DNA of 53,894 nt from positions 1 to 53,894 of IMG/VR virus record IMGVR_UViG_3300048582_000124. One strand, 5' to 3'. Source of the stretch: a virus. Position numbers and translations under genes: made by a program. Positions 8,682 to 16,861 of this stretch are shown piece by piece; position 1 is the first letter of the stretch, and each line of letters starts with the position of its first letter. A model generated the notes under the pieces. That model saw only the letters and a list, made by a program, of their open reading frames with translations. It was not told the DNA's origin and searched no databases.

Positions 8682-8996
8682 TTATTTAAAATCTCTATAC
8701 GGGAAATAGCATTGCAGTGTATCTGTTGCGTCCGGATACATTTCTAACACCCTACGTAACACTTCTGCATAATCAACACCTTCGTGCCTACATTTTTCTA
8801 TAGTCTCGTGTGTTATGTCAAGCACAATACTTGCCATAAACAATTCACGCATAGGAAGAGAATATCTTTCCCCGACAATGACAGCTTCTCGTGCTTGCAC
8901 TATCTTATAGCTATCTGTATAGACCATTAGCAATATAGTATACTGTGGGCCTTGGAGTTTTTTAATAATCTTGTCGGCTTCGGTGCAGGGTTGCAT
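8682..8996 (-). CDS. Hypothetical protein (104 aa)
   Basis: Not recognised. I chose ATG 8996 (MQPCTEADK), which has AAGG upstream and follows the previous stop by 5 bases; an upstream ATG at 9038 would overlap the preceding gene by 37 bases. Mostly helical, no membrane segment. Confidence 0.65.
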   Translation of the reverse strand: MQPCTEADKIIKKLQGPQYTILLMVYTDSYKIVQAREAVIVGERYSLPMRELFMASIVLDITHETIEKCRHEGVDYAEVLRRVLEMYPDATDTLQCYFPYRDFK

Positions 8997-9001
8997 TATG
9001 C

Positions 9002-9229
9002 TTACCTTTTTACGTTGGAGGTACACTTGTAAACGCACTTTCCGTTTACACAGTTAGGGCAGGTTGGCATCGGAAGCTGGCACTTACCGTCGCCGCATAC
9101 TTCACACACTTCGGAATACGCTAAGCCTTGTATTCTAAGAATCTTAGTACACCGGGCATATTTGCTAACTGGGTTAGGTTCGTCACCGCACGGGTGCGGT
9201 CGTTCGGGCACGAATGTAGAAACAGACAT
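9002..9229 (-). CDS. Small Cys-rich zinc-ribbon-like protein (75 aa)
   Basis: Cysteines are grouped as CEVCGDGKC, CPNC and GKCVYKC in the C-terminal half, like a DnaJ-type or treble-clef zinc site. GGAG precedes the ATG. Function unknown; it sits between two orphans downstream of the clamp loader. Confidence 0.65.
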   Translation of the reverse strand: MSVSTFVPERPHPCGDEPNPVSKYARCTKILRIQGLAYSEVCEVCGDGKCQLPMPTCPNCVNGKCVYKCTSNVKR

Positions 9230-9232
9230 TTA

Positions 9233-9562
9233 TTATACTCCGGTAATAGCAGCGGATATATCTTCTGTAGTAGCAACAACAGACGTCGGTTTATATTCAT
9301 TTGCAAGCTCGCCCATTTGCTGTGGATAATGCCTGTGTAGGTACCAAATGTAATCCTGATATGTTCCGCTGTTTCTATCCTTAACAATCTTTTCTTTGAT
9401 AAAGTCGATAATTAACGTAGCTGATGTATGATGACGAGTTTTAAGTTGATCGACAAATTCACACTTCTCTTGTGTCCGTGCTTTGCGATCCTCAGTAACC
9501 TTAGTGTGTGTCAACACAATGAATACATTTTTTGCTTTACCGCGTGGTACCGTAATTGCCAT
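9233..9562 (-). CDS. Hypothetical protein (109 aa)
   Basis: Not recognised. Basic N-terminal half, then a helix and a tail of Thr/Ala/Val. It lies 9 bases after the clamp-loader ATPase; in T4 this position holds gp62 (the small clamp-loader subunit), but I see no convincing similarity and the protein is much shorter. Confidence 0.65.
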   Translation of the reverse strand: MAITVPRGKAKNVFIVLTHTKVTEDRKARTQEKCEFVDQLKTRHHTSATLIIDFIKEKIVKDRNSGTYQDYIWYLHRHYPQQMGELANEYKPTSVVATTEDISAAITGV

Positions 9563-9571
9563 GTGTCTATT

Positions 9572-10498
9572 TTATCCTCTTGCTATAATTTCGAGTTCAC
9601 AAAGTGTTGCACTCAGGTTGATTTCGGGGTCAGCGCACGATACGTGTTTTACCAGACCATTGCGGATTGTAACAATAGCTTCGTTTTCTTTGTCTTCGGT
9701 GTCTGCCCATAAGTCTAAATTTTGATACATAAATCTGAACATATCTTCGTATTCTTCTGCTCCTACTTGAGAGCAAATTAGTTTACGTGCCTCTTTATAT
9801 TTCTTACTACGAAACAATGCAATCATTTCTAGTTTATAGTCTGCTTCTGCCGATTCACCTTCGCCCGGTCTATCTAAAGAACCTTGCTGAGAATTCATCT
9901 GGCATAAATTAATGCATTTACGCATATCAGGATACGCTGCTGCGACATACATGTCAAGTGTTTCTAAATCAAATTCTACGTTTTCCGAAATTAATACAGT
10001 AGCAACCCTTGCGGCAAATTCTCCGCGATCAAGTTTTTCAATTACAAAACCTTGACAACGTGAATGTATTGCCGGAATAATTTTATGTGCATAGTTTGCA
10101 GTGAGAATGAATCTGCAACTGTTGCTAAACTTTTCCATAACGCCACGCAGTGCTGCTTGTCCATTTGGCGAAATATAATCAGCTTCGTCTAATAACACAT
10201 AACGAAACTCACCGAACCCCATAGTAGTTGCAAAATTAGTAATCCTATTTCGCACTTCGTCGACCCCGTTTTCGGTCGAACCGTTCATCTCTAACACATC
10301 GCCCCAGTCCACACCTAACTCGTGCAATAATACTTTTGCAAGTGTAGTCTTGCCGCTACCGGGGGAACCCGTGAATAATAAGTGGGGTATCGCGCCTGTT
10401 GCTATCCAACTCTGCACCTGTTTTTTTTGTCGCTCGTCACGGAATACATATTCCGAAACAGATTTAGGCCTATAGGCCTCTACCCATAACTTTTGCAT
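9572..10498 (-). CDS. Sliding-clamp loader ATPase subunit (T4 gp44-like)
   Basis: AAA+ clamp loader that opens the polymerase clamp on primed DNA. 308 aa (T4 gp44 319). RFC-type features: WVEAYRP at residues 5-11, Walker A GSPGSGKT (44-51), Walker B LLDEAD (102-107), sensor 1 ILTANY, and the SRC motif (146-148) carrying the arginine finger. The start overlaps the GroES-like gene stop (TAATG). The clamp and polymerase are not in this window. Confidence 0.92.
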   Translation of the reverse strand: MQKLWVEAYRPKSVSEYVFRDERQKKQVQSWIATGAIPHLLFTGSPGSGKTTLAKVLLHELGVDWGDVLEMNGSTENGVDEVRNRITNFATTMGFGEFRYVLLDEADYISPNGQAALRGVMEKFSNSCRFILTANYAHKIIPAIHSRCQGFVIEKLDRGEFAARVATVLISENVEFDLETLDMYVAAAYPDMRKCINLCQMNSQQGSLDRPGEGESAEADYKLEMIALFRSKKYKEARKLICSQVGAEEYEDMFRFMYQNLDLWADTEDKENEAIVTIRNGLVKHVSCADPEINLSATLCELEIIARG

Positions 10499-10860
10499 TA
10501 CATATCTCTTTTTAGTGATTCTGATTTAATAATACTTTCTGCTGCAAACGTTTCTCCCTCGGGTTCGTCTGATACTACGAGTACTCCGTCGGGATAATTT
10601 ACTTTCCACAGAAAAAATGATTTGTTGTTCTCATCGAACATTTTGAATCCGCGGGTCCACTGGCCATGCTTAATAAGTAACCATTCCCCTTCTTTAACGT
10701 CAGTGACACCTTCCCCGATAGAATATACTTGCGCCCATCTCGACCGTATGCCCGACTGTGTACCGTTATCGTCGAGCAAAATAATCTTACCTACAATTCG
10801 CACACCGCCTTGCAAATTATGCACCAGGACCTGACCTGGCAATGCTTTAGCTTTTACCAC
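10498..10860 (-). CDS. GroES-like beta-barrel protein, putative co-chaperonin
   Basis: 120 aa, GTG start. The order VLVHN...IVGKIILLDDNG...SRWAQVYSIGEGVTDVKEGEWLLIKHG resembles GroES (xVxV, GGIxLP, GxVxAVGxG, VKxGDxVLF). The mobile-loop region between the first strand and GKIIL is short (GGVR). T4 gp31 and relatives are diverged phage co-chaperonins used for capsid folding, so that role is plausible but inferred; a plain beta-barrel of other function cannot be excluded. Confidence 0.5.
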   Translation of the reverse strand: MVKAKALPGQVLVHNLQGGVRIVGKIILLDDNGTQSGIRSRWAQVYSIGEGVTDVKEGEWLLIKHGQWTRGFKMFDENNKSFFLWKVNYPDGVLVVSDEPEGETFAAESIIKSESLKRDM

Positions 10861-10866
10861 TTACAC

Positions 10867-11235
10867 TTATTCCTCATCTTCAAGAATAATGTCGCCGCTT
10901 TCGGTTTCTTTCTCGACTTTTGATTTCTTGGCGTTATCCACGGTATTGCTGCCCACAGGTCGACTTCTTTTATCTTCTTTACTCGCTTCGTCCTCGAATA
11001 CTTTTTCATCTTGTTGGTCGCCCTTAATACTTACATTAGTTTTCGAAACCGTATCTTTAGACACATAATGCCTTTGTGCCCTTGCTTGAGCCTTTTCTAT
11101 GATTTTACCGCCTGGACCTAACACGTCACCGTTTGCATTTGTACCCATGTTGCCGGCAGCCGAGGTTTTTTCATTCTTTCTACGTAATTCTTCCATATCA
11201 ACAATTACACCGCGATATGATCTGTACTTAGCCAT
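10867..11235 (-). CDS. Hypothetical protein, conserved N-terminus and acidic disordered tail (122 aa)
   Basis: N-terminus KYRSYRGVIVDMEELRRKN followed by GNMGTNANGDVLGPGGKI, a pattern I associate with small uncharacterised proteins of T4-like phages. The last 60 residues are Lys/Glu/Asp-rich and probably unstructured. AGGAG upstream. Function unknown. Confidence 0.7.
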   Translation of the reverse strand: MAKYRSYRGVIVDMEELRRKNEKTSAAGNMGTNANGDVLGPGGKIIEKAQARAQRHYVSKDTVSKTNVSIKGDQQDEKVFEDEASKEDKRSRPVGSNTVDNAKKSKVEKETESGDIILEDEE

Positions 11236-11245
11236 AATAATCTCC

Positions 11246-11776
11246 TTATTTTAAAAACTCTTTAATATCTAACGAATAGCGTATGCTATCTATCTTATGC
11301 ACACCAATTAAAAACAGTATGTAAGATGCTACGCTAGAACCGCGCCCTACACCCCAAACTATGCGATTTTCGCGCAAATAACTCACTAAGTATATAAAGA
11401 AGCGCAATACGTTGTCTAAGTCACGTTCTTTAAATAATTTGTACTCTTCTTGCACTCTTTGCACTTCGATAGGCGTAGTGCATAACGACAATACATAAGG
11501 CAATACATCTAGTGTCTTATAATTATCGGGCATAAACCAAGTGTCTATCTTATTTTGATGATACTCGTCTACTGTACCAACAGCATCGTATTTATTATCT
11601 AGAAGTTCACAATCGGAGCGTAAAAGAGAATATGCATGTTCGTTAAAAAGGGTGCATTCTTCCGTATCGCTTACTCTGACGTCTTTTATCTCGCCTCCGC
11701 AGAGAATTAAATCAATTGCTTCGTCGACAGATAAAACAACATCAAAGTATTCGTTTATGCGATCCTTAATATTCAT
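11246..11776 (-). CDS. DnaE-like fragment: isolated DNA polymerase III alpha palm segment
   Basis: 176 aa from ATG 11776, chosen because it overlaps the previous stop (TAATG); ATG 11800 would give 184 aa. Residues about 80-176 match the C-family polymerase segment that leads into the active site: a two-helix stretch, VWGVGRGSSVASY (GRGS at 144-147), then IGVHKIDSIRYSLDIKEFL, equal to LGITDIDPIRYNLLFERFL of DnaE. The protein stops just before the PDFDIDF aspartates, so it has no polymerase catalysis. It could be a decoy, regulator or nucleotide-binding module; its place after the replication gene block is suggestive. Confidence 0.75.
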   Translation of the reverse strand: MNIKDRINEYFDVVLSVDEAIDLILCGGEIKDVRVSDTEECTLFNEHAYSLLRSDCELLDNKYDAVGTVDEYHQNKIDTWFMPDNYKTLDVLPYVLSLCTTPIEVQRVQEEYKLFKERDLDNVLRFFIYLVSYLRENRIVWGVGRGSSVASYILFLIGVHKIDSIRYSLDIKEFLK

Positions 11777-12501
11777 TATTCTACAATCTTGGGTTTCCAT
11801 CTATCGATGTGTATAATCTCTGCTGGTTTAGTATCAGCAGAAATAATTTCAGTAATAGTGCCAAAACCGGATAACAGTGCATTTTCAAATTCTTGCAAAG
11901 GATCGGACACACGTTCGTATATTTCTTCTGGCAAAATATCCGAATTGGGCGGTGACAAAAATTCAAAAGAAAATCCATCGTACCTTTCCCACCACGGTGT
12001 TTCATGAAGCGACGGTAAATTAGTGTAGTTGCTTACCTTAGCAGGCAAATCGTACCCAGTGTCAGCGAGACAGAAAGTATATGTTGCCGGACTATCGCTA
12101 CTTGACAGCACTGCTTCTTTGATGAAAATATTGTCTGACACAATAGTAGACATCTTAGAATGAAGCATTCTGATAATTAAATCATCGGTTGGTTCGTCCG
12201 GACAGTGCATCATTATATTGTCAACTTTGCTGACAATGTCCATGCCTACCTCGTTAGCCGTGTTCACTGCAATAATATCGGGTAAACATGATTCTAGCCA
12301 AAAATGCAATTTCTGATAGGCCATGCCGCTAGCTGTTTGCATTTCTTTCATCGACCTAGAAGTGCCGTAATCAACTGCAACTAAATTTACTTTTAGTTCC
12401 CACTCAACTGGAATTATATACTTTTCCATTATGCGAGTACCGGAGAATTCAAAGTTTAATGTCATAAAACTTTTAATGTCGTTTTTATTTACTTTCTTCA
12501 T
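11776..12501 (-). CDS. Hypothetical protein (241 aa)
   Basis: Not recognised. Soluble and acidic, no clear motif. Overlaps the upstream 89-aa gene by 17 bases and the DnaE-like gene by TAATG, so the three are translated together. Confidence 0.75.
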   Translation of the reverse strand: MKKVNKNDIKSFMTLNFEFSGTRIMEKYIIPVEWELKVNLVAVDYGTSRSMKEMQTASGMAYQKLHFWLESCLPDIIAVNTANEVGMDIVSKVDNIMMHCPDEPTDDLIIRMLHSKMSTIVSDNIFIKEAVLSSSDSPATYTFCLADTGYDLPAKVSNYTNLPSLHETPWWERYDGFSFEFLSPPNSDILPEEIYERVSDPLQEFENALLSGFGTITEIISADTKPAEIIHIDRWKPKIVE

Positions 12502-12754
12502 TATTTGATTCTTCCGTTAGTCCTATGTTAATGGGATCCATGTATTTAGGGTTTGTTTTTTTAATATCATCTTCGAGCATCTTATCGAAACGCTTTATCT
12601 TTTCTTGTTCTAATGCGTAAATTGTTTGTTGTATAGTTTCTACTGTTGGACTATGGCCTAAATGAGATTGCATAGCAAGATAAGAATGACACTTACTTAG
12701 TTTTTCATAAATTTGGTCGTCTGTTAATGTAGATGTATCAAGAAAAGGATGCAT
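12485..12754 (-). CDS. Hypothetical helical protein (89 aa)
   Basis: Not recognised. Predicted mostly helical; an ATG directly after the previous stop (TAA-ATG) suggests translational coupling with the 130-aa gene. Confidence 0.7.
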   Translation of the reverse strand: MHPFLDTSTLTDDQIYEKLSKCHSYLAMQSHLGHSPTVETIQQTIYALEQEKIKRFDKMLEDDIKKTNPKYMDPINIGLTEESNNEESK

Positions 12755-13147
12755 TTATTTTTTAGCCGATTGATATGCTTTCATGATACCCATCCAGTCT
12801 ATGCTAGAAGGAGATAATTCGTCCGTCATCGAACTCGAAAATGATCTACCGGAGTACGGATCAGCAGCGGTTCCACGCATCGAAGTATAATACTGATCGT
12901 AATAACTTTTCCCACGACGAGTATCGGTGTTCCTAATCATAACTTCTCTACGCAAATGCTCGACTTCTTTCTCAAGTTTTGCAAATTCTGAAAATATAAT
13001 ATTTTCTAAGAATCCTGGTGTATCATTTGTGCCTGTCAACGCCGCAACAATAAGCAGTTCACGGAAAGCACTTTTTGTTTCTGGATTATCGCTGCTAATG
13101 ATTTTATCTAGCAATTTTACTAACTGTTTTAATTCTATGTTTTCCAT
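12755..13147 (-). CDS. Hypothetical protein (130 aa)
   Basis: Not recognised. Helical N-terminal half with a heptad-like stretch (about 45-70), then a Ser/Tyr/Arg-rich linker. CAGGAG upstream. An imperfect hairpin (AATGTAT...ATACATT, 13162-13198) lies just before its ribosome-binding site. Confidence 0.7.
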   Translation of the reverse strand: MENIELKQLVKLLDKIISSDNPETKSAFRELLIVAALTGTNDTPGFLENIIFSEFAKLEKEVEHLRREVMIRNTDTRRGKSYYDQYYTSMRGTAADPYSGRSFSSSMTDELSPSSIDWMGIMKAYQSAKK

Positions 13148-13206
13148 AACTATACTCCTGTAATGTATTTAGCTTAATGAAATACTAAGCTATACATTTT
13201 ATGACT

Positions 13207-13440
13207 TTACTCATCTTCGTCGTAATCGTCGTAATCGTCAAGTTCTTCTTCACTGATTGCGTAACGATTTCTGATTTCCTCTATTCGTGCAGCCAATGCT
13301 ACATCGCCCTCGTAGGTTAACGTAACATAAAACATCGGTGCTAAACCGGCAACCACATGTTCGGGCGATTGCGCCGGTGCAAAAGATAACAAAAACTTTA
13401 AATCATCTCTTAGCTGTGTGCCATTGTTTTCTTTTGTCAT
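13207..13440 (-). CDS. Small acidic protein (77 aa)
   Basis: Not recognised. The C-terminus is a run of Asp/Glu/Tyr (DDYDDYDEDE), a feature typical of DNA-mimic or binding-partner proteins but not diagnostic. GGAG upstream; a strong hairpin lies immediately before the ribosome-binding site. Confidence 0.7.
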   Translation of the reverse strand: MTKENNGTQLRDDLKFLLSFAPAQSPEHVVAGLAPMFYVTLTYEGDVALAARIEEIRNRYAISEEELDDYDDYDEDE

Positions 13441-13451
13441 AAAATCTCCGC

Positions 13452-13479
13452 GAAAAGTGCAGGTTTCCCTGCACTTTTC
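13452..13479. terminator. Strong intercistronic hairpin (terminator on plus strand, attenuator/processing hairpin on minus)
   Basis: Perfect 12-bp stem GAAAAGTGCAGG / CCTGCACTTTTC with a 4-base loop, just after the SPFH stop. On the minus strand it is followed by GCGGAG rather than a U-run, so full termination is uncertain; the next gene's ribosome-binding site begins right after it. Confidence 0.6.
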
Positions 13480-13484
13480 TTTTG

Positions 13485-14885
13485 TTATTGTTTGTCAGTA
13501 GTCGAACGATCGTAGTCTAACTGTTTCGCCATTTGCATAGTCATTAATTGCACCATGCTTTGCAATTCAGTATTGCTGCCCGTCGGCACAGAACCGTTGT
13601 CGCCGCTGCCGCTTACAAATACTGTGCTAGGTACGTTACGCTTTGCAAACGCTTCTGCCCAGACTTGTTGAATTTGTACTTCAGCTTGCAATTTTTGCTC
13701 TAGTGCGTTGTCACCTTTGATACGTGCTTCGCGTTCGTACTTATCCGCGTCTGCAAGTACTTTCTTCGATTCTGCAATTAAGCGGTCACGTTCAAGTTGA
13801 ATAGACGCAGCATCTTTCTGTACAGAAGCCTGTTCTTTAAGTTTAGCAGCGCCAATCAAAGTAAGAGCTTTGTCAGTCTCAGCTTCGGTTGTGTGTTTAA
13901 TCTGCGACTTTTTAACAGCAGCTTGCTCTTCAGCAATTTCGCGTTCGCCACGTACAATGGCAAGTTGCTTCTGTTCTTCCTCCTGAATACGTTGTTCACG
14001 TGCAATAGAACGGTCAGCGGATGCTTGCTGCTGTTGTTCCATTCGGCGCTTAAACGCATCGTTCGGCTCGAAGTCAGTAATCTTTGCGTCAACTACAGTG
14101 ATACCAAAGTTCTTATAGTTGTGAGCCCGTGTTTTGTACGAACCATCTGCATTAGTAAGTTTCAGTACGTTAAAGCGTGTTTGCTGCTGATCGCCGTACT
14201 CGTCCTGCTCAGTACCTTTAGAAGCGTCTGCGCTACCCTTTCGGTGAATAGTAGTTGTTCCGATAAATTCTTGACGATCTACAAGAAAGATACCTTCGCG
14301 CATCTGATAGTCAAAATCCATCTGGAAATCGTTACGCTTACCGTTGAAGTAATCTTCTGCAGACATCAACGAGGAGCTTGCTGTAATAACTTGCTGCACA
14401 GTAGGCACAAGTTCAGTTCGCAGCAGGTTGTCTGGTGTACGATACTCCTCTGCCATTGCAAGGAAGGACGGAATGTCTTCTGGCAAGCGGAATCGTGTAG
14501 TCTGTTGAATCAATCCATCTACACGGTCAAGCATACGAATAGATTGTGGCGGAAGTGAAGATGAAGTCATTTCTTCACCGTTATTTGAATCTTTAGTATG
14601 CGCAACTGACATAGCCTTCTTCCACGGATATTCAGTACCGAATCCCTTGAACTTCCAGCCAGGCTCGTTATATCCGATTACTTCGCCGGTAATAGTTCGT
14701 ACCTGATACAAGTAACCGGGGTCTGAATAAAACATTGCGCCTGTCCATGCACCGATTGCAATTAGTATTGCACTAATTACTGACACAAAGGGCGTGACAC
14801 GCGACCGGGCCTCTTCCGGGACAAAACCTCGTGCTACTACAAAATACGCAAGGAGTGCAATAATACCAACAATCATTAGAAACAT
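13485..14885 (-). CDS. SPFH/prohibitin-type membrane protein
   Basis: 466 aa. Two hydrophobic helices at about 2-19 and 33-53 anchor the N-terminus in the inner membrane. Residues about 60-270 resemble an SPFH (stomatin/prohibitin/HflK) domain, including the terminal ITVVDAKITDFEPNDAF, where HflK/prohibitins read like V.DV.I....P...... A long Gln/Glu/Ala/Lys-rich coiled coil (about 275-405) follows, then a Ser/Gly linker and a helical tail. SPFH proteins form large membrane rings and in bacteria restrain membrane proteases such as FtsH. Phage purpose unknown. AAAGGT upstream. Confidence 0.85.
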   Translation of the reverse strand: MFLMIVGIIALLAYFVVARGFVPEEARSRVTPFVSVISAILIAIGAWTGAMFYSDPGYLYQVRTITGEVIGYNEPGWKFKGFGTEYPWKKAMSVAHTKDSNNGEEMTSSSLPPQSIRMLDRVDGLIQQTTRFRLPEDIPSFLAMAEEYRTPDNLLRTELVPTVQQVITASSSLMSAEDYFNGKRNDFQMDFDYQMREGIFLVDRQEFIGTTTIHRKGSADASKGTEQDEYGDQQQTRFNVLKLTNADGSYKTRAHNYKNFGITVVDAKITDFEPNDAFKRRMEQQQQASADRSIAREQRIQEEEQKQLAIVRGEREIAEEQAAVKKSQIKHTTEAETDKALTLIGAAKLKEQASVQKDAASIQLERDRLIAESKKVLADADKYEREARIKGDNALEQKLQAEVQIQQVWAEAFAKRNVPSTVFVSGSGDNGSVPTGSNTELQSMVQLMTMQMAKQLDYDRSTTDKQ

Positions 14886-14903
14886 TAATTTTTACCTTTT
14901 AAG

Positions 14904-15347
14904 TTAGAGTTCGATGCCTTCTTTTAAGAAAGAAAGCGTTTTATTTCCTGCTACGATAAAATGATCGAGCAGAGTGACATCCATGCAATTTAGCAATCCA
15001 GCGATATCTTTAGTAACTTCGATGTCACTTTTGGATGCTCCGAGCTGCCCGCTTGGATGATTATGGAACAATACAACATTTGATGCATTGTTTTGCAGCA
15101 CTTCCTTCACTACTACGCGAGGATGCACACTAACTGAGTCCACTGTACCGAAGAACAGTTCTTTAATGGCAATTACGTTGTATGCAGGATCCAACATAAT
15201 AATGCCGAACACTTCTTCGGTACGCTCTGCATATTTCAGGGTCAGATAATTTTCTACATCTTCGACCTGTGACATACTTACAGCATTGCGTTGTAAACGA
15301 GCGCTAAGAATTTGCAGTGCTTTCTCTACTACTTGATCATCAGTCAT
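14904..15347 (-). CDS. RadC/YfjY-type JAB-domain protein
   Basis: 147 aa, corresponding to the C-terminal JAB (MPN) domain of RadC. The metal motif is HNHPSG (His95, His97) followed by Asp108 in SKSDIE, then LLDHFIVAG, the standard RadC ending. The N-terminal helix-hairpin-helix domain of full RadC is missing, as in plasmid and phage versions. The biochemical role of the family is unsettled; a metal-dependent hydrolase is implied by the motif. Preceded by a sigma70-type promoter; next to a macrodomain gene on its upstream side. Confidence 0.9.
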   Translation of the reverse strand: MTDDQVVEKALQILSARLQRNAVSMSQVEDVENYLTLKYAERTEEVFGIIMLDPAYNVIAIKELFFGTVDSVSVHPRVVVKEVLQNNASNVVLFHNHPSGQLGASKSDIEVTKDIAGLLNCMDVTLLDHFIVAGNKTLSFLKEGIEL

Positions 15348-15379
15348 GTGTGCATTCTGTTGTAGTTAATGACATACAT

Positions 15380-15408
15380 ATAATAGCACAACAAAATAAC
15401 TTCGTCAA
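15380..15408 (-). promoter_or_regulatory. Sigma70-type promoter, TTGACG-17-TATTAT
   Basis: -35 at 15403-15408 and -10 at 15380-15385, in the gap between the macrodomain gene and the radC-like gene. Confidence 0.75.
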
Positions 15409-15415
15409 CGTTTAG

Positions 15416-15868
15416 TTAAAGAATCCAATGCACCTTTTCCATGCTAGTTATGGTCGTGTCTATGATCTCAGCTATTACGTCCCAATCACCGCCGCCAAGC
15501 CCGGCACCGATAGATGGGAAATGGAGAATTGGTTTTATTTTGGGATAATATTTCGGTAGATCGTTGATCTTCTCAAAACACTGCAATATTGCTTCATAGT
15601 CGACCTGACGACCTATAAGAGCTTTGGGGTGACCGTTATAATAACGCTGTGTGATTGCGTTAATTACTACTCGGTCTTGATCTACTATTACGGGTACAGC
15701 CGATCCCATGCTCAGGTCGTTTCGGTAGGTCACATACACTTTCGGCCAGCGTTGTTTAATAGCTAGTGCTATGCCACTACCCATTACTCCTTGGGCGTTG
15801 CAACCGTGTACTATAAAACCACGATTATCGTCTGATAGTACAAGGTCGCCTTTTCTTTGAACAAACAT
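15416..15868 (-). CDS. Macrodomain (ADP-ribose-binding) protein
   Basis: 150 aa, a single macrodomain. Signatures are VHGCNAQGVMGSGIALAIK (about 20-38) with the Asn of the active loop, and FPSIGAGLGGGDW in the second phosphate-binding loop. The layout with a Gly-rich GAGLGGGDW resembles the ALC1-like class (Poa1p, TARG1, DarG antitoxin), which removes ADP-ribose or ADP-ribose-1''-phosphate. In a phage it could erase host ADP-ribosylation from NAD-based or DarT-type defences; that is inference. AGAGA upstream; downstream of the subtilase gene. Confidence 0.9.
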   Translation of the reverse strand: MFVQRKGDLVLSDDNRGFIVHGCNAQGVMGSGIALAIKQRWPKVYVTYRNDLSMGSAVPVIVDQDRVVINAITQRYYNGHPKALIGRQVDYEAILQCFEKINDLPKYYPKIKPILHFPSIGAGLGGGDWDVIAEIIDTTITSMEKVHWIL

Positions 15869-15884
15869 TTGTTAATCTCTTTGT

Positions 15885-16835
15885 TTATCTTCTTCTAACG
15901 CCTTGTTGTGCAAATTCTCCCATTGGGGCAAATGGCAACAAGGCACCGTATCCCTCGTCGGGGTCGTGCCATCCTGGGTGAGTAGCCATCCACAATAAAT
16001 GCTGTCGCATATCTTCTGTATTAAAAATAGGTGTGTCGCTATCTTCGACATCCATATGTTTAGCCATAATTAATGCACATAGTCCTGCAACAAACGGAGA
16101 CGCCATTGATGTGCCACTTAACGAAGCATAACTATTATCTAGATAAGTAGACCATATATCCTGCCCCGGCGCCATAAAATCTACTTCGCCTCCTCTAGAA
16201 CTGTACCCGGATATTCTTCCGTTCCAATCGTGTGATGCAACTGTAATTACACCACCATACTTTCCGGGATATCCGATAGAATTAGCAAATAATGCGCCGT
16301 CGTTTCCTGCTGCACAGCAAATAATAACACCTTTCATTAAGGCGTAATGCACTGCTTCGAACAATCTGTTTGTTGTGTCGGGTCCGCCTAATGACATATT
16401 AATAATGTGGGCGCCGTTGTCTGTTGCCCATATTATTCCGTCTGAGATCCAATCGTAAGATCCGCTACCGTCATTTGCCAACACTTTGCCAATCATTAAA
16501 TCGCACTCGGGGGCCATGCCTACGAATCCGACGTTATCCTTTCTTGCCCCTATAATGCCAGCTACATGTGTGCCGTGACCGTTTTGATCCTGTACACCGT
16601 CGCCGGTGAAATCTTTTGTTAGTACTATACCGGATTTTAAGTCTTTATGATTAAGATCCACGCCTGTGTCTAGTATTGCAACTTTTGCACCCTTGCCCAT
16701 GGTCTGTGACCAAACATCGGGTATTCCTAGCAAATTTTCTGCCCAGTTTGTTTCTTCTATATTCTCGTTGGGCAAATCAGCTTCTGATATAATTTTTCCT
16801 ACTCTAAAGCGTGGTAATCCGGGTTTAGCGTTCAT
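15885..16835 (-). CDS. Intracellular subtilisin-like serine protease (S8)
   Basis: 316 aa with the complete triad: Asp56 in AILDTGVD, His87 in NGHGTHVAG, Ser243 in SGTSMASPFVAGL, plus oxyanion Asn178 in CAAGND. There is no signal peptide, and only about 45 residues precede the catalytic domain, so it looks like an intracellular subtilisin, active in the infected cell or packaged in the virion. A strong GGAGG precedes the ATG. The gene lies upstream of the macrodomain gene. Confidence 0.95.
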   Translation of the reverse strand: MNAKPGLPRFRVGKIISEADLPNENIEETNWAENLLGIPDVWSQTMGKGAKVAILDTGVDLNHKDLKSGIVLTKDFTGDGVQDQNGHGTHVAGIIGARKDNVGFVGMAPECDLMIGKVLANDGSGSYDWISDGIIWATDNGAHIINMSLGGPDTTNRLFEAVHYALMKGVIICCAAGNDGALFANSIGYPGKYGGVITVASHDWNGRISGYSSRGGEVDFMAPGQDIWSTYLDNSYASLSGTSMASPFVAGLCALIMAKHMDVEDSDTPIFNTEDMRQHLLWMATHPGWHDPDEGYGALLPFAPMGEFAQQGVRRR

Positions 16836-16861
16836 AGTATTTTCCTCCTAACTATGTAACG

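Noticed and set aside
9233-9562. gp62-like small clamp-loader subunit
   Set aside because: Position next to gp44 suggests it, but the length (109 aa) and sequence give no support.
13797-14558. 253-aa plus-strand ORF
   Set aside because: It lies wholly antisense to the SPFH gene, has the skewed Phe/Leu/Ser composition of a shadow frame, no ribosome-binding site and no family resemblance.
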